64,000 nucleotides of DNA from Sphingobacterium nematocida (GCF_900168125.1 NZ_FUZF01000003.1:186001-250000), one strand, 5' to 3'; numbered from the stretch's first letter, positions 56,495 to 64,000 are shown. The notes: a model not told the origin generated them from the sequence alone. Numbers and translations are program-made.

Positions 56495-57409
56495 ATGAAA
56501 AAGTTTAACTTTCTATTGACTTCAGTCTCTGTGCTAAGCCTAAGTATCTCTTCCTGCAACACGCCAAAACAAGTTAGTATGCAAAATCCAGACTTTCCCA
56601 CTTTCTCGTATGAGGGGCACCGTGGTGCACGTGGATTATATCCAGAAAATTCTATAGGAGCGATGAAAGTAGCTATTGATCTTCCCAAAGTGACTACGTT
56701 GGAGATGGACTGTCATATTACAAAAGACAAGAAAGTCGTTGTTTATCACGATGATTATCTAAATCCGAAATTCGTAACCTATACCGACGGAAAAGAATTA
56801 AAAGGGAAAGATATCAAAGGTACGATCTATAGTTATAGCTGGAAAGAGTTAAAAGCCTTCGACCTAGGGTTAAAAGGAAATATAGACTTCCCTGAACAGA
56901 AGAAGATTTCTACTTCCATCGCTCTATTGAGTGACCTCATCGAACAGTCCGAAGCCTATGCCAAAGAAAAACGTCAATCACCGATGTTCTATAACATCGA
57001 AACCAAAAGCAAAGACGGCAAGGATCACGAGTGGCATCCAGTCCCTCAAGAGTTTTCCGATCTTGTCCTAGAAGTAGTTATCGAAAAAGGAGTTGCATCC
57101 CGTACCGTGATCCAATCATTTGACAAGCGAACAATACAGTACATCAACAAGCACTACCCGCAGATAAAAACCTCTTACCTAATTGACGCCAAGAACACAA
57201 AGACGATCAAGGAGCTGATTACCGACCTAGGCTTCAAGCCTTTCATTATTAGCCCAAACTACAAAATCGTTGATGCCAATTTCGTAAAAGACGCGCACGA
57301 TTTAGGTGTAAAAGTAATACCCTGGACTGTCAATAAAAAAGAAGAAATCACTGCTTTAGAAGCATTAAAAGTCGACGGCATCATTAGCGACTATCCAAAC
57401 CTATTTTAA
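56495..57409 (+). CDS. glpQ: Glycerophosphodiester phosphodiesterase, lipoprotein form
   Basis: Hydrolyses glycerophosphodiesters to glycerol-3-phosphate and an alcohol. The 304-residue product starts at ATG 56495 (an earlier start at 56435 would place residues before the signal). Signal MKKFNFLLTSVSVLSLSISSC has Cys21, so it is a lipoprotein facing the periplasm or surface. Active-site features are GHRGARGLYPENS (His and Arg), LEMDCHITKDKKVVVYHDD (Glu, Asp, His) and VIQSFDKRTI. glpT begins 12 bases later. Confidence 0.93.
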   Translation: MKKFNFLLTSVSVLSLSISSCNTPKQVSMQNPDFPTFSYEGHRGARGLYPENSIGAMKVAIDLPKVTTLEMDCHITKDKKVVVYHDDYLNPKFVTYTDGKELKGKDIKGTIYSYSWKELKAFDLGLKGNIDFPEQKKISTSIALLSDLIEQSEAYAKEKRQSPMFYNIETKSKDGKDHEWHPVPQEFSDLVLEVVIEKGVASRTVIQSFDKRTIQYINKHYPQIKTSYLIDAKNTKTIKELITDLGFKPFIISPNYKIVDANFVKDAHDLGVKVIPWTVNKKEEITALEALKVDGIISDYPNLF

Positions 57410-57421
57410 GATACAATATTT

Positions 57422-58762
57422 ATGTTCGATATTTTTAAGCCAGCCTTGCACAAAGCAAGGCTGCCCGAAAACCGCATTGATCCCGAATACAGAAAGCTCC
57501 GTATTCAGGTATTTCTAGGTATATTCTTAGGATACGCTGCTTATTATTTTGTACGGAAGAACTTTTCCTTTGCGGTAAAAGACCTACAAGACACCTTAGG
57601 TTATAGTAAAGCCGAGTTAGGTTTTGCTATGTCAGCAATATCAATCGCTTATGGATTGAGCAAATTTTTTATGGGCAATGTATCTGATCGTAGCAATGCA
57701 CGCTATTTTCTAGCAACGGGACTCATATTATCATCGCTCACCATGATCTTCATGGGATTCTCCCCTTTGGCCACTTCTTCAGTCACCATCATGTTTGTAT
57801 TACTGTTTATCAATGGATGGGTACAAGGGATGGGCTGGCCAGCCTGTGGCCGTGTGGTTGTCCATTGGTACTCCATCAAAGAACGTGGTACCGCCATGTC
57901 TATTTGGAATTTAGCACACAATGTTGGGGGATTTCTAGTTGGCCCATTAGCTATTCTAGGTGTCGAATTATTTGCCGATTGGCACGCACGCCTGTACTTC
58001 CCTGGACTTGCAGCAATATTAGTCGCTATCATTTCTATATTTCTAGTTAGAGATACACCACAATCCTGTGGACTACCTCCAATCGAAGAATACAAAAACG
58101 ACTACCCAAAAACCTACGAAGCCTCACAGGAGAAAGAATTCAGTGCAAAAGAAATCTTCCTTAAATATGTACTCAACAACAAACTCCTATGGTACATCGC
58201 GATAGCAAATGCATTTGTCTATCTTGTGAGAAACGGGATTATAAACTGGGCCCCAACCTTTCTTCAAGAAGCAAAGCATTTTACGGCATCGGAGGCGACT
58301 TGGTCAGCATCTATATATGAGCTAGCCGCAATTCCTGGAACCATTCTCTGTGGTATCATGAGTGACAAACTATTCAATGGGCGTAGAGCCCCTGTCACGA
58401 TCATATACATGACACTGACCCTACTTGCTGTAGCAGTATATTGGCTGACACCTGGCGACAACCAGTTGGTGGTGAATCTAGCCCTATGGACAATTGGTTT
58501 TCTCATATATGGCCCCGTGATGCTCATCGGAGTTCAAGCGCTAGACCTAGTTCCTAAAAAAGCAGCTGGAACAGCGGCCGGTTTGACGGGTTTATTCGGT
58601 TATTTTATTGGAGACCTACTTGCAAATGCAGCACTCGGTGCAATTGTTGATAAAAGTGGCTGGGATGCTTCCTTCGAAGTCATCTTACTCGCATCAGCTC
58701 TTGCCATACTCTTTACAGCATTTACCTGGAATAAAGAAAAGGAATTTCTACGACTAAAGTAA
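57422..58762 (+). CDS. glpT: Glycerol-3-phosphate transporter GlpT (MFS)
   Basis: Inner-membrane antiporter exchanging glycerol-3-phosphate for phosphate. The 446-residue chain has 12 predicted helices and retains both phosphate-binding arginines of E. coli GlpT: Arg45 in YYFVRKNFSF and Arg270 in YLVRNGIINW. GNVSDRSNARYF, AHNVGG (His166) and the Trp-rich region match the organophosphate:phosphate antiporter family. Last gene of the run, with a terminator 18 bases after the stop. Confidence 0.95.
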   Translation: MFDIFKPALHKARLPENRIDPEYRKLRIQVFLGIFLGYAAYYFVRKNFSFAVKDLQDTLGYSKAELGFAMSAISIAYGLSKFFMGNVSDRSNARYFLATGLILSSLTMIFMGFSPLATSSVTIMFVLLFINGWVQGMGWPACGRVVVHWYSIKERGTAMSIWNLAHNVGGFLVGPLAILGVELFADWHARLYFPGLAAILVAIISIFLVRDTPQSCGLPPIEEYKNDYPKTYEASQEKEFSAKEIFLKYVLNNKLLWYIAIANAFVYLVRNGIINWAPTFLQEAKHFTASEATWSASIYELAAIPGTILCGIMSDKLFNGRRAPVTIIYMTLTLLAVAVYWLTPGDNQLVVNLALWTIGFLIYGPVMLIGVQALDLVPKKAAGTAAGLTGLFGYFIGDLLANAALGAIVDKSGWDASFEVILLASALAILFTAFTWNKEKEFLRLK

Positions 58763-58779
58763 AACACTAGTTAAGAAAC

Positions 58780-58812
58780 AAAAGGCTCGAAAAACAATTT
58801 CGAGCCTTTTTT
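58780..58812 (+). terminator. Terminator of the glp locus
   Basis: AAAAGGCTCGAAA (58780-58792) and TTTCGAGCCTTTT (58798-58810) are exact complements with loop AACAA, ending in a T run. Confidence 0.92.
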
Positions 58813-58822
58813 GATTATCTAT

Positions 58823-58880
58823 ATAAAACTTTCATGATCCGCGAGCTGGTGGATCAGCAACAGGCACTTTCAGAAAAGAA
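58823..58880 (+). repeat. Dispersed intergenic repeat, truncated copy with palindrome
   Basis: Starts ATAAAACTTTCATGATCC and ends CACTTTCAGAAAAGAAA, as the other hairpin modules, but the middle is a 20-bp imperfect palindrome, GATCCGCGAGCTGGTGGATC (58836-58855). The same palindrome, in perfect form, lies at 60150-60169. Confidence 0.72.
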
Positions 58881-58887
58881 ACGACTT

Positions 58888-59034
58888 ATGAAGAAGATGT
58901 TATTCAAAATACTAAACAAGATAAACAAACTTGTCCTACCGAGATACAGTCATAAAGACCCCTCAAAACTAAGTAAGCTACAACAGGCTGTTGTAGCTTA
59001 CCGATATTATACACTAATCCGAGCTTTAGACTAG
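58888..59034 (+). CDS. Small conserved basic protein (48 residues)
   Basis: A 48-residue product starting MKKMLFKILNKINKLVLPRY and ending YTLIRALD. Very similar short proteins (a KINKLVLP core then KLSKLQQAVVAYRYY) occur next to many Bacteroidota genes and are sometimes mislabelled as SsrA-binding protein; the function is unknown. A start 18 codons upstream is possible but those residues come from the repeat copy at 58823-58880, so I chose ATG 58888. Its stop overlaps the convergent mscS stop. Confidence 0.72.
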   Translation: MKKMLFKILNKINKLVLPRYSHKDPSKLSKLQQAVVAYRYYTLIRALD

Positions 59035-59894
59035 GATTTGTTTGGTAGTTTCCCTAGGATCTGTCCGTCACTCTTGATATGCATCTCCGTTTGTGGGTAA
59101 GGTATTGAGATTCCTTTTTCATCAAGCGCCACCTTAATTTTTTCCCGCAATCCATTAGTAGTAGCCCAAAAGTTTTCCCGTTTCACCCAACCGCGCACCG
59201 TTAGATTCACCGAGCTATCTGCTAGATCGCCTGCAAACACATCCGGTGCCGGTGTTTTTAAAACTTCTGTTTCATTTTGTAAAACAGCTAAAATTGTATC
59301 TTTAGCGACCTTAATATTATCATCGTACGATATACCGATCACAAATTCGAACCTTCTAGACAAAATTTTTGTATAGTTTTTAATCACCGAATTGGCCAAC
59401 GAGCCATTAGGACTAAATACACGAATCCCGCTATCGTCAATCATAGTCGTATACAGGAGATCAATCCTCTCCACAGTTCCATTAGAACCATTGGCACTGC
59501 TAATATAGTCCCCTACTTCAAAAGGTCTAAACATTAAGATCAGGACACCACCTGCAAAGTTTGAAAGACTCCCCTGTAAAGCCATACCTACGGCCAATCC
59601 AAAAGCAGAAAGTGCCGCGATAAAAGAAGTCGTTTGAATCCCCATAGTACTAGCCACCGTCAGTAACAACAATGCATACAGAACAAATTTGACCAAGCTA
59701 ACCGCAAATCCCCGAATAGACTTATCAACATTCCGCTTTTCAAAACGGCGATTCATAAATTGAATCAAGAATTTAATTGCGAATCGTCCTAAAAACAAGA
59801 TGACAATAGCTGCAAATATTGAAGGTAAGCTTACGACAACAACATCAATCAACCGATCAAGATATTGTTCAATTTTTGTTACATTTTTTTCCAT
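59031..59894 (-). CDS. Small-conductance mechanosensitive channel (MscS family)
   Basis: Tension-gated channel for osmotic downshift. The 287-residue protein has three transmembrane helices (about residues 15-120), the pore-lining helix with ALSAFGLAVGMALQGSLSNFAGG, and the beta domain with MFRPFEVGDYI and TVERIDLLYTTM. The start ATG 59894 (MEKNVTK) is preferred to a TTG 9 bases upstream. Its stop overlaps that of the small convergent gene. Confidence 0.94.
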   Translation of the reverse strand: MEKNVTKIEQYLDRLIDVVVVSLPSIFAAIVILFLGRFAIKFLIQFMNRRFEKRNVDKSIRGFAVSLVKFVLYALLLLTVASTMGIQTTSFIAALSAFGLAVGMALQGSLSNFAGGVLILMFRPFEVGDYISSANGSNGTVERIDLLYTTMIDDSGIRVFSPNGSLANSVIKNYTKILSRRFEFVIGISYDDNIKVAKDTILAVLQNETEVLKTPAPDVFAGDLADSSVNLTVRGWVKRENFWATTNGLREKIKVALDEKGISIPYPQTEMHIKSDGQILGKLPNKS

Positions 59895-60341
59895 ACAACA
59901 CAAACCTACATAAATTCACTTTTACAGGCAATAAAACTTTTATGCTTCCTTTGAATCACAAACAAGCATCAACCGAACCCGATTATAGCGAGTGAGCTCT
60001 TGAATACTACAATTAAAAAAAATGTTATGAAATATCCATGTGGCAGAACTGCACAAACACGAATGACCGCGAAGCAGCATGCACACCAATTACAATAATT
60101 CGTGCATAATATACTTTGGATATTCCATATGACCATTAAAAATCAAACCGATCCGCCAGCTGGCGGATCATGAAATAATTATATACATATGAAAAATGTT
60201 CTTGATGTCCCACTTTCAGAAAAAATTGCCCATGATATAAAAACGAATTTTGTAGTTCTCCGCATTCGCTTAGATTTCTAATAGCAGAAAATTTAAAAAA
60301 ATGACGCAGGACTACAGATGAATATTCCTTAATTTTAAGGC
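59895..60341. other. 447-bp spacer with the longest repeat copy
   Basis: Between divergent mscS and the cysteine desulfurase gene. Almost all of it (59905-60300) is repeat sequence of the dispersed family. I see no ORF of coding quality. Confidence 0.75.
59905..60300 (+). repeat. Composite intergenic repeat, longest copy (about 396 bp)
   Basis: In order: CCTACATAAATTCACTTTTA (alpha, 59905), ATAAAACTTTTATGCTTCC (beta start, 59931), TAGCGAGTGAGCTC then a TATGAAATATCCATG join, the core GCAGAACTGCACAAACACGA to GATATTCCATA (60037-60129), GACCATTAAAAATCAA, a perfect palindrome GATCCGCCAGCTGGCGGATC (60150-60169), TGTTCTTGATG and CACTTTCAGAAAAAA (60191-60226), and CGAATTTTGTAGTTCT to AGCAGAAAATT (gamma, to about 60300). 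Every part has a partial copy elsewhere in the window. Confidence 0.78.
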
Positions 60342-61514
60342 ATGATATATCTAGACAACAATGCAACCACCCGGCTAGATGATGCAGCCCTCGAGGCGAT
60401 GCTCCCCTTTCTGAAAGAAGAATACGGCAATGCATCCAGCTTGCAACACAAACTAGGTAGACAAGCAAATCAAGCTATTGAAAGAGCACGTCAGTTTATC
60501 GCAGATACTTTACAGGTACAGTCTAAGGAAATTTTCTTCACCTCAGGATCTACGGAAGTAATTAATACGGTCCTTCGGGGCGTCTTCGACCGCTATCAGT
60601 CCAAAGGAAATCACATAATCACCTGCCAAACGGAGCACAAGGCCGTATTAACGACATGCAGAGATTTAGAAAAAAAAGGAGCAAAAGTGACCTACCTACC
60701 TGTAGACAGGAATGGAATAGTAGCACTGGAGGACCTAAAGTCAGCCATTACAGCCCAGACTATTCTCGTTTGTTTAATGTCTGCCAATAACGAAACCGGA
60801 ATTCTCCATCCCATCAAAGAGATTACAGAGCTATGCCGCGAGAAGGACGTTATTTTCTTTTGTGATAGTACGCAATCCCTAGGCAAACAAGCTTTCGACT
60901 TAACAACATTACCGATAGACCTCTGTTGTTTGAGTGCCCACAAATTTCATGGGCCCAAAGGTGCAGGAGTACTCTTTATACGCCGAAAAACAAAACCAAT
61001 ACAAATAGCCCCACTACATACTGGTGGCGACCAAGAACAAGGACTACGCGGCGGAACCTACAATGTGCCTGCTATAGTAGGGATGGGCGAAGCCATCCGT
61101 CTAACTCAAAAAGTTGACTTTTCCGCCATCGAGAACCTTCGCAACCATCTTGAAGACCGCATCCTTACAGAAATAGAAGACACCTTTGTTAACGGAAAAC
61201 AAGAACATAGAATAAGCAACACCAGTAATATCACAATCAAGTACGTACGGGCTAGCCAATTAATGACCAAAATTCCCAATATAGCTATAGCATCTGGCTC
61301 TGCCTGTGTCTCGGGCTCCAGAGACCCTTCTCACGTACTTAAGGCCATGGGGCACACCGATGAAGATGCATTCTGTAGCATACGTATCAGTCTATCACGT
61401 TACACTACACTAGCAGAGATAGATCATGCCATTGCCTTAATAAAACCAGCTATTCAATCTATCAGAGACCAATCACCGATCTGGAAAATGTACAAAAATG
61501 GACTTCTAGGATAA
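60342..61514 (+). CDS. Cysteine desulfurase (NifS/IscS family)
   Basis: PLP enzyme moving sulfur from cysteine to Fe-S assembly or other acceptors. The 390-residue protein starts IYLDNNATTRLD, with SGSTE (residues 68-72), the catalytic TEHKAV (His99), the D-x-x-Q pair (Asp175, Gln178), the PLP Lys201 in SAHKFHGPKG and the sulfur-carrying Cys322 in GSACVSGSRD. Group I (IscS/NifS) by its long C-terminal loop. iscA-type gene is 76 bases downstream with its own promoter. Confidence 0.94.
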   Translation: MIYLDNNATTRLDDAALEAMLPFLKEEYGNASSLQHKLGRQANQAIERARQFIADTLQVQSKEIFFTSGSTEVINTVLRGVFDRYQSKGNHIITCQTEHKAVLTTCRDLEKKGAKVTYLPVDRNGIVALEDLKSAITAQTILVCLMSANNETGILHPIKEITELCREKDVIFFCDSTQSLGKQAFDLTTLPIDLCCLSAHKFHGPKGAGVLFIRRKTKPIQIAPLHTGGDQEQGLRGGTYNVPAIVGMGEAIRLTQKVDFSAIENLRNHLEDRILTEIEDTFVNGKQEHRISNTSNITIKYVRASQLMTKIPNIAIASGSACVSGSRDPSHVLKAMGHTDEDAFCSIRISLSRYTTLAEIDHAIALIKPAIQSIRDQSPIWKMYKNGLLG

Positions 61515-61535
61515 TATGACAGTCACATAACCTAC

Positions 61536-61543
61536 TACATTTG
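61536..61543 (+). promoter_or_regulatory. -7 promoter element of the IscA-type gene
   Basis: TACATTTG matches TAnnTTTG, 47 bases before the start codon at 61591. Confidence 0.6.
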
Positions 61544-61590
61544 TGTTTAGCAAATAATTTACGAAATTTGTATTAATCAATAGCGATAAT

Positions 61591-61917
61591 ATGGTAACGA
61601 TTACAGATAAGGCCAAGGAACGTATCTTGCAAATAATAAAGGACGAGCAGTATGATGAAAACTATTTTGTCCGTGTTGCTGTAACAAGCGGAGGCTGCTC
61701 AGGACTATCCTATCAGCTCAATTTTGATAATGAAGAGAAAAAAGGAGATCAATTTTGCGAAGACAAAGGAATTAAGATCTGCTTAGATATTAAATCATAT
61801 CTGTATTTAGCAGGTACTGAATTAGACTACTCTGATGGTTTGACAGGAAAGGGATTTGAGTTTAATAATCCGAATGCTTCCCGCACATGCGCTTGTGGCG
61901 AGAGCTTCTCCGTATAA
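61591..61917 (+). CDS. HesB/IscA family iron-sulfur assembly protein
   Basis: A 108-residue A-type carrier for Fe-S clusters with the three conserved cysteines: Cys36 in GGCSGLSYQL, and Cys100 and Cys102 in TCACGESF. GKGFEFNNPNA is also family-like. It likely works with the upstream cysteine desulfurase, though separate transcription is possible. Confidence 0.93.
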   Translation: MVTITDKAKERILQIIKDEQYDENYFVRVAVTSGGCSGLSYQLNFDNEEKKGDQFCEDKGIKICLDIKSYLYLAGTELDYSDGLTGKGFEFNNPNASRTCACGESFSV

Positions 61918-61936
61918 ATTTCTTACAACAAATCAC

Positions 61937-61978
61937 CTATACATAGGTAAAATACAATATCATTTCACCTATGTATAG
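61937..61978. terminator. 17-bp inverted repeat after the IscA-type gene
   Basis: Left arm (61937-61953) and right arm (61962-61978) pair with one mismatch, with CTATACATAGGT and its complement ACCTATGTATAG as the outer 12 bases and an 8-base loop. No T run follows, so it may be a terminator of other type or an operator. Confidence 0.5.
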
Positions 61979-61998
61979 CTTGAAGTCAAGCCCTCCAA

Positions 61999-62018
61999 AA
62001 AAGATAGATCTATCTTTT
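61999..62018. promoter_or_regulatory. Perfect 20-bp palindrome upstream of asnA
   Basis: AAAAGATAGATCTATCTTTT is its own reverse complement, about 95 bases before the -7 box of asnA. A candidate regulator site; the regulator is not known. Confidence 0.45.
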
Positions 62019-62113
62019 CTTTCCGATTCAATTCGTCTAAAAACAATCTACCACCCCTTCTTTCATACTTAATAATATTACAACAAAAACAGTATATCTA
62101 TTATCATTTTAAT

Positions 62114-62121
62114 TACATTTG
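62114..62121 (+). promoter_or_regulatory. -7 promoter element of asnA
   Basis: TACATTTG matches TAnnTTTG, 73 bases before the start codon. Confidence 0.6.
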
Positions 62122-62194
62122 CATATTAATATTGCTATATTAACATAAAAACACAGATAGCATTTAAACGAAAGTCAAATTTAATTGATATATA

Positions 62195-63199
62195 ATGGGA
62201 CGCAACTTATTAAAAAGAGAACAAGCGATAACCTTTGTTAAGGAAACATTTTCAACACATCTAAAACAAGCATTAAACTTAATACCAATATCGTCCCCAT
62301 TGATTGTTTTGGACGGAACAGGGATTAATGATGATCTCAATGGAATAGAACGTCCGGTATCTTTTCCTATAAAATCATTAAATGAAGAACGAGCAGTCGT
62401 AGTACACTCGCTCGCCAAGTGGAAAAGAGTACGTTTAAAGGAACTCGAACTCGAACCCGAAGAAGGTGTAATCACAGACATGCGTGCTTTACGCCCAGAC
62501 GAAGACTATTCACCGATACATTCTATTTATGTAGACCAATGGGATTGGGAGAAAGCCATCCATACTAAAGACAGAAATCTCAATTATCTAAAAGACACTG
62601 TCAATAAAATATATTCAGCTCTATTAGCCACAGAAAAGGCCGTAGAACATCAATACCCTGAGCGCAAGGCAATACTACCGGATCAGATTTATTTCATTTC
62701 TTCTGAGGAGCTTTTGGCAAGATATCCAGACAACACACCAAAAGAAAGAGAAAATGCGATTGCCCAAGCCTATGGTGCTGTATTTATCTACGGCATAGGC
62801 GGAGAATTATCCAACGGATTTGCACACGACGGTCGCGCAGCAGATTATGACGATTGGAGTACTGACAATGATGCTGGCTACAAAGGATTAAATGGAGACA
62901 TCCTCGTATGGAACCCTTTACTTAACAGTGCTTTCGAATTATCGTCTATGGGTATACGTGTTGATAAAACGGCTTTACTAAGACAACTTGAGATACGTAA
63001 CTGTGTAGAGCGAAGCAAATTATCCTTTCATCAAATGCTCTTGACGGATCTCTTACCGGAATCTATAGGAGGAGGTATCGGGCAGTCCCGTGTATGTATG
63101 TTTATGTTAAAGTTAGCACATATAGGAGAGGTTCAAGTCAGCATTTGGGATCCTGAACGTAAAGATAAACTAGCCAACGAAGATATATTTCTACTCTAA
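62195..63199 (+). CDS. asnA: Aspartate-ammonia ligase (asparagine synthetase A)
   Basis: ATP-dependent amidation of aspartate with ammonia. The 334-residue class II-synthetase-like enzyme matches E. coli AsnA along its length: VVHSLAKWKRVRLKE, MRALRPDEDYSPIHSIYVDQ, WDWEKAI, DYDDWSTDNDAG, LNGDILVWNPLL, AFELSSMGIRVD and SIGGGIGQSR. All key segments are intact. It has its own promoter and a palindrome upstream; terminates in a shared hairpin. Confidence 0.97.
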   Translation: MGRNLLKREQAITFVKETFSTHLKQALNLIPISSPLIVLDGTGINDDLNGIERPVSFPIKSLNEERAVVVHSLAKWKRVRLKELELEPEEGVITDMRALRPDEDYSPIHSIYVDQWDWEKAIHTKDRNLNYLKDTVNKIYSALLATEKAVEHQYPERKAILPDQIYFISSEELLARYPDNTPKERENAIAQAYGAVFIYGIGGELSNGFAHDGRAADYDDWSTDNDAGYKGLNGDILVWNPLLNSAFELSSMGIRVDKTALLRQLEIRNCVERSKLSFHQMLLTDLLPESIGGGIGQSRVCMFMLKLAHIGEVQVSIWDPERKDKLANEDIFLL

Positions 63200-63203
63200 G
63201 TAC

Positions 63204-63231
63204 AAAAGGTCGGATTTAAAATCCGACCTTT
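63204..63231. terminator. Bidirectional terminator after asnA
   Basis: A 28-base perfect palindrome with arms AAAAGGTCGGATTT and AAATCCGACCTTTT, 4 bases after the asnA stop and 4 before the convergent stop. Confidence 0.9.
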
Positions 63232-63235
63232 TATA

Positions 63236-64000
63236 TTATTTCAACAGATTTACCTCATAAAGGTCCTTGCGCCTATCTTTCAAAATTTTCACAGTACCAT
63301 ACTCGTGCAAGTCTCTTAACGCATACAAGTCCACATCAGCTATTAAGACCATTTCAGTATTCGGGGTTGCTTCTGCCTTGATCGCATTATTTGGAAATGC
63401 AAAATCTGAAGGTGTAAATACGGCAGACTGCGAATACTGTATATCCATATTGTTGACACGCGGAAGATTACCTACCGAACCTGCTATCGCGACATAACAT
63501 TCATTTTCGATCGCCCGTGCCTGCGCACAATGCCGTACACGCATATAGCCATTCTGTGTATCCGTCATAAAAGGAACAAAGAGAATCTGCATCCCCTGAT
63601 CAGCCAATATACGACCCAACTCTGGAAACTCAACATCATAACAGATCAGAAGTCCTACTTTACCACAATCCGTATCAAAAACCTTTACCTCATTCCCCCC
63701 GACCATTCCATAATACTTAAATTCATTAGGCGTAATATGTACTTTACGAAATGAGTCCATTTTACCACTGCGGTGACAAAGATAAGACACATTGTAGAGT
63801 TTATTCCGTTCGTATAGCGGCATTGACCCGGCAATAATATTCACATTATAAGACACGGCAAACTGTTGTATCTTATTCGCTATCTCCTTCGTTTGTTCTG
63901 CCAACTTTTCCATAGCTAGACGCTCTGGAAGATCATTATAATAACGCATCAATGGAGTATTGAAAAACTCCGGAAATAAAGCAAAGTCAGCACCGTAATC
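63236..64000 (-). CDS. Carbon-nitrogen hydrolase (nitrilase superfamily), 5' part missing
   Basis: The frame is open from the window edge (DYGADFALFPEFFNTPLMR) to the stop at 63236, so at least 255 residues are present. The catalytic triad is visible: Glu in LFPEFF, Lys in FRKVHITPNE and Cys in LLICYDVEFPE. In related Bacteroidota the same hydrolase domain often follows an N-terminal GNAT acetyltransferase domain in one protein, so a fused N terminus beyond 64000 is likely; this cannot be checked here. It would hydrolyse an amide or nitrile C-N bond. Confidence 0.9.
   Translation of the reverse strand, partial: DYGADFALFPEFFNTPLMRYYNDLPERLAMEKLAEQTKEIANKIQQFAVSYNVNIIAGSMPLYERNKLYNVSYLCHRSGKMDSFRKVHITPNEFKYYGMVGGNEVKVFDTDCGKVGLLICYDVEFPELGRILADQGMQILFVPFMTDTQNGYMRVRHCAQARAIENECYVAIAGSVGNLPRVNNMDIQYSQSAVFTPSDFAFPNNAIKAEATPNTEMVLIADVDLYALRDLHEYGTVKILKDRRKDLYEVNLLK

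Overview
The window is a chromosomal segment of a Bacteroidota bacterium, most likely Sphingobacteriaceae (Sphingobacterium-like). The evidence is the Bacteroidota-type promoter (TAnnTTTG at -7), the lack of clear Shine-Dalgarno sites, PorT and PorG-like type IX secretion proteins, a SusC/SusD pair, fused SecDF, ribosomal protein THX, DUF4290, DUF6089 and DUF5689 proteins, and a MurF that looks like the N-terminal part of the MurF-Alr fusion. I see no prophage, CRISPR array, rRNA operon or intact transposase. The content is mostly housekeeping genes plus one nutrient-uptake locus.

Layout. 1-10 kb: cell wall and replication genes (murF, murA, a VanX-like dipeptidase, recX, uvrD/pcrA, dnaB) with tRNA-Gly and tRNA-Leu. 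10-25 kb: menG, porT, an SDR dehydrogenase, yqeY, a two-gene aminolipid acyltransferase unit (GlsB/GlsA-like) on the minus strand, then CBS protein, nadK, PorG-like DUF6089, uppS, bamA, two skp/ompH genes, and a membrane Fe-S protein plus CCG-domain protein pair. 25-46 kb: tRNA-Leu(GAG), ppx/gppA, ppc, a 40-residue THX gene, guaB, secDF, a His-rich thioredoxin-like lipoprotein, a GAPDH, a cystathionine gamma-synthase/lyase-type enzyme, proS, a Tyr/Gly/Ser/Arg-rich lipoprotein and a FadL-like barrel. 45.5-58.8 kb: a continuous glycerol/glycerophosphate locus, glpR (divergent), glpD, glpK, glpF, susC, susD, a DUF5689 lipoprotein, glpQ and glpT. 58.8-64 kb: a small conserved protein, MscS, a cysteine desulfurase, an IscA-type protein, asnA and a nitrilase-family hydrolase cut by the window end.

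The most interesting system is the glp locus. It joins a TonB-dependent SusCD uptake pair and a surface-lipoprotein candidate to GlpQ, GlpT, GlpF, GlpK and GlpD. This suggests a route that takes glycerophosphodiesters (phospholipid headgroups or teichoic-acid fragments) across the outer membrane, cleaves them in the periplasm and feeds dihydroxyacetone phosphate into glycolysis. It looks like a polysaccharide utilization locus for a phosphodiester, without glycosidases.

The second notable pattern is a mosaic family of intergenic repeats. Related modules recur near 4.4, 10.5, 29.5, 29.8, 40.8, 58.8 and 59.9-60.3 kb, some overlapping gene starts. A separate 98-bp palindromic MITE-like element lies at 4.5 kb. 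Single-residue oddities include Asp in place of the catalytic Cys of MurA (a known fosfomycin-insensitive configuration), an NCA instead of NPA motif in GlpF, and a TAHPTQ variant in phosphoenolpyruvate carboxylase.
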